From the NCBI GenBank assembly GCA_021817625.1, contig JAKASY010000081.1:1-7480 (forward strand): a DNA stretch of 7,480 nt, given 5' to 3'. A program made the position numbers and the translations under genes. Shown here piece after piece: positions 5,638-7,480 of the stretch. The notes beneath the pieces were generated by a model, which worked only from the letters and a program-made list of their open reading frames with translations, ran no database searches and was not told the origin of the DNA. Source of the stretch: Bacillota bacterium. Its GTDB lineage: Bacteria > Bacillota_E > JAJZYS01 > JAILZS01. Each line of letters opens with the position of its first letter. Within the stretch, counting starts at the first letter, position 1.

Positions 5638-6754
5638 AGGCGATCGGGGCCATTGTGCGCGAGGCGAACGCCGGCGTGCGGCGCCAGCTCGTCCAGCTTC
5701 CGACCGGAGCGGGCAAGACCGTCATCGCCGCCGCCCTCTCGCAGAAGGCGCGCGGGCGCGTGCTCATGCTCGTCCACCGCGACGAGCTCGTGCGGCAGAG
5801 CGTCGAGAAGTTCGGCTGGGTGTGGCCGGGAGAAGAGATCGGGGTTGTCAAGGCCGAGCGCGACGAGCACGACCGTCGCGTGGTCGTGGCGTCCATCCAG
5901 ACGCTCGCGCACGAGGGCCGCCTCGACCGGCTCGACGCGAGCGCCTTCACCCTGGTCATCGCCGACGAAGCGCATCACGTCACGGCGGACACGTGGCTTC
6001 ACGTCCTGGAAGGACTCGACCTTCTGCCGCAGACCGTGCCCGGCCGCCTGCTCCTGGGTATCACGGCGACGCCCGCGCGCGCCGACGGCGTGGGCCTCGG
6101 TAACGTGTTCGAGAAGATCGTCTACAGAAAGCCCCTCCTAGATCTCATCGAAGCGGGCTATCTCGCCGACGTGAAGGGTGTCCGGGTCGAGACGCACCTC
6201 GACCTCGCGCGCGTACGCATGACCGCCGGCGACTTCAACGCGCACGACCTCTCGCTCGCGGTCGACACGGAGAACCGCAACCGCCTCATCGCGGGCAGGA
6301 CGTCTACCTCATGCGCGGCGAAGGCGGCCTGTGGAACGTCGTGCTGCGCTCGCGCGATGGGCAGCGGGACCTCGCCGGCCAGGCGCTGCCGCTCGACTAC
6401 GCCCAGGGCGTCGCGGAGGAGCACGTCCGCCAGAACGGGCTCGGGTGGTTCGCGGGCAAGGACGCACAGTGGCGTTCGCGTCCCCCAAGCGAGAAGCAGG
6501 CAGAACTCCTGCGCTCGCTCGGCGTCCAGGCCCCGGCGGGGCTGACGCGGGAGGGCGCGCAGGATCTCATCCGCGAGGGACTGCGGGAGCGGGCTCTCAA
6601 GGACCCGGAGGCGCCCTGGCGGAGCGAACCCGCCAGCGACAAGCAGAAGGAGTGGATGGAGAAGCACCACTTCCGGGTGCGCGAGGGCATCACCAAGGGT
6701 GAGGTGGCCGACGTCATGTCGCGGCTGACGCGGCGCCCGAAGGCGATGCCGTAG
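5610..6754 (+). pseudogene. Phage-type DEAD/DEAH superfamily 2 helicase, disrupted
   Basis: ATP-dependent DNA helicase of the kind found in phage replication modules, now broken. From GTG 5610 (GGAGG 7 bases upstream) the first RecA domain is complete: RDYQ (5-8), Walker A PTGAGKT (31-37), motif Ia LVHRDEL (54-60), VASIQTL (93-99), DEAH (119-122) and TATP (152-155). At ENRNRLIAG (221-229, near base 6296) sensible protein stops in this frame. It resumes in another frame as DVYLMRGEGGLWNVVL from about 6299, running to 6754. The second RecA domain with motifs IV-VI is missing, so this is a deletion of several hundred bases with a frame change, not one indel. The tail holds two related modules (6470-6571, 6617-6718), each WRS..P.S[ED]KQ followed by a T+G..D[LV] helix. 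Left frame alone: 5610-6545, with a nonsense end. An assembly join is the main alternative. Confidence 0.8.
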
Positions 6755-6813
6755 TGGTGCGGAAAGCTCGACCAGCGCGGGCAGGAGTGGCCGTCAGGAC
6801 GGAGGCGGCATGA
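6754..6813 (+). CDS. Possible tiny ORF coupled to its neighbours, 19 aa
   Basis: GTG at 6754 overlaps the last base of the helicase stop (TAGTG). The frame ends in TGA at 6811-6813, overlapping the next ATG (ATGA). Overlaps on both sides are typical of translational coupling in phage operons, but the peptide is short, Arg/Ala-rich and without a recognisable motif. It could be chance. Confidence 0.2.
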   Translation: MVRKARPARAGVAVRTEAA

Positions 6814-6866
6814 CCAAGTGTGCCTATCGGTGGACGCGCAGGCCGCGACGCCGGGCGCTCACGTGA
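6810..6866 (+). pseudogene. Possible truncated start of the next phage operon gene, 18 codons
   Basis: ATG at 6810 has a good ribosome binding site (GGACGGAGG, 4 bases before it) and begins MTKCAYRWTRRP, then stops at 6864-6866. It runs into the opposite-strand PPOX gene, overlapping that gene's last codons. I read it as the first codons of a phage gene cut off at a phage-host junction near 6820-6830. A real micro-peptide or chance are alternatives. Confidence 0.25.
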
Positions 6867-7465
6867 AAGTAATCCCCGCCCTTCTGGCGCTGGTCGTCGG
6901 TGCCCCACGCTATGGCCTTGTCGAGTTTGGCGAGTAGCGGCACGTGTTTCGAGCAGTGGACGTAGGCCTCGTCGACCTCGACTAGCACCCAGCGCTCGGG
7001 ATGTCGGCCACCGTCGATGGCGACGTCCTCGGCGATTGCCGCGGGCAAGGCTTGGCGGTTGAGCAGGTCCTCGTTGGCGATCACGGTTGCGCGTCCGTTG
7101 ACGTGCAGGCCAATCGTGCTTCGGACGAAGTCGAACATGACGAGTCCGACGTGCGGGTTGTCGACGATGTTCCCAAGGCTGGCCATAACGCCGTTGCCGC
7201 GATACTCGGGATACGCGAGCGTTCGCTCATTCAAGACGCGCACGAAGCCGGGCGGGCCCGCGCGAAACGAGCAGTCGCACTTGCCGTCGGCGTCTGCGGT
7301 AGCGACGAACAACATCTCCATCTTACTCACGAATTGGCGCATCTCTTGGTTAAGGTGATCCAGCACCTGGGCGCGATAGAAGGCCTCGGCGCGCTGCCTC
7401 GTTCCGTAGCGAGCCTGGAGCAAGTGCTCGCCGCGCTCCGCGGCTGTTCCTTCGATCGTAGCCAT
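6824..7465 (-). CDS. Pyridoxamine 5'-phosphate oxidase-family flavin-binding protein
   Basis: A soluble PPOX-class split-barrel protein of about 213 residues, likely binding FMN or F420 and acting as a small-molecule oxidoreductase; the substrate is not known. From ATG 7465 the barrel opens with FVSKMEMLFVATADADGKCDCSFR (about 45-68). It continues with GPPGFVRVL, TLAYPEYRGNGVMASLGNIVDNPHVGLVMFD (about 83-112) and GLHVNGRATVI (about 119-129), the hallmark series of strands in this family. A second part contains WVLVEVDEAYVHCSKHVP. The usual length for this subgroup is about 200 residues, so it looks complete at its 3' end (TAG at 6824-6826). The start is uncertain: ATG 7465, ATG 7471 and GTG 7477 are in frame, none has a clear ribosome binding site, and the frame is open to the window edge. 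It converges on the helicase remnant and is probably chromosomal, not phage. Confidence 0.86.
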   Translation of the reverse strand: MATIEGTAAERGEHLLQARYGTRQRAEAFYRAQVLDHLNQEMRQFVSKMEMLFVATADADGKCDCSFRAGPPGFVRVLNERTLAYPEYRGNGVMASLGNIVDNPHVGLVMFDFVRSTIGLHVNGRATVIANEDLLNRQALPAAIAEDVAIDGGRHPERWVLVEVDEAYVHCSKHVPLLAKLDKAIAWGTDDQRQKGGDYFHVSARRRGLRVHR

Positions 7466-7480
7466 GACCATCCGCACAGA

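Noticed and set aside
1..7480. tRNA, rRNA or CRISPR array
   Set aside because: No cloverleaf-like T-loop (GGTTCRANYCC) context, no rRNA-like sequence and no regularly spaced identical repeats were seen on either strand.

Overview
The window is GC-rich (clearly above 60% G+C by eye). It uses GTG and TTG starts freely, behind strong GGAGG-type ribosome binding sites. This fits a high-GC bacterium, possibly a high-GC Gram-positive; that lineage is a guess. The window is a mosaic: pieces of a phage-type replication module surround cellular and mobile DNA.

Layout. 1-1209 (+): the C-terminal polymerase half of a family A DNA polymerase, then a MazG-like nucleotide pyrophosphohydrolase 18 bases later. 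1227-1331: a short stub that resembles the start of a helicase gene. 1402-2751 (-): a protein with about 12 membrane helices and many histidines, only loosely like the heme-copper oxidase fold. 2752-3050: a divergent intergenic region. 3051-3455 (+): a 134-residue protein of unknown function. About 3456-5200: an IS110-type insertion sequence. Its 5' non-coding part folds on paper into a 5' hairpin followed by two hairpins with internal loops, the architecture of an IS110 bridge RNA, and an intact DEDD/serine transposase follows (3818-5086). 5087-5389: the right end of the element, with an outward promoter-like sequence and GC-rich hairpins. 5390-5545 (+): a 51-residue zinc-ribbon protein. 5610-6754 (+): a phage-type DEAD/DEAH helicase broken by an internal deletion and frame change. 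6824 to about 7465 (-): a flavin-binding protein of the pyridoxamine-phosphate-oxidase class.

How it fits together. Polymerase, pyrophosphohydrolase, zinc ribbon and helicase look like parts of one prophage or phage-derived replication operon. A 37-base stretch covering the ribosome binding site and first codons of the helicase (5601-5637) recurs at 31/37 identity just after the mazG-like gene (1227-1263). The 4.3 kb between these copies holds the membrane protein, the unknown ORF and the IS. It may therefore be an acquisition or rearrangement within a phage replication module that is now decaying. The most valuable item is the candidate bridge RNA, because it would make this IS110 element an RNA-guided recombinase with its guide readable in the window.
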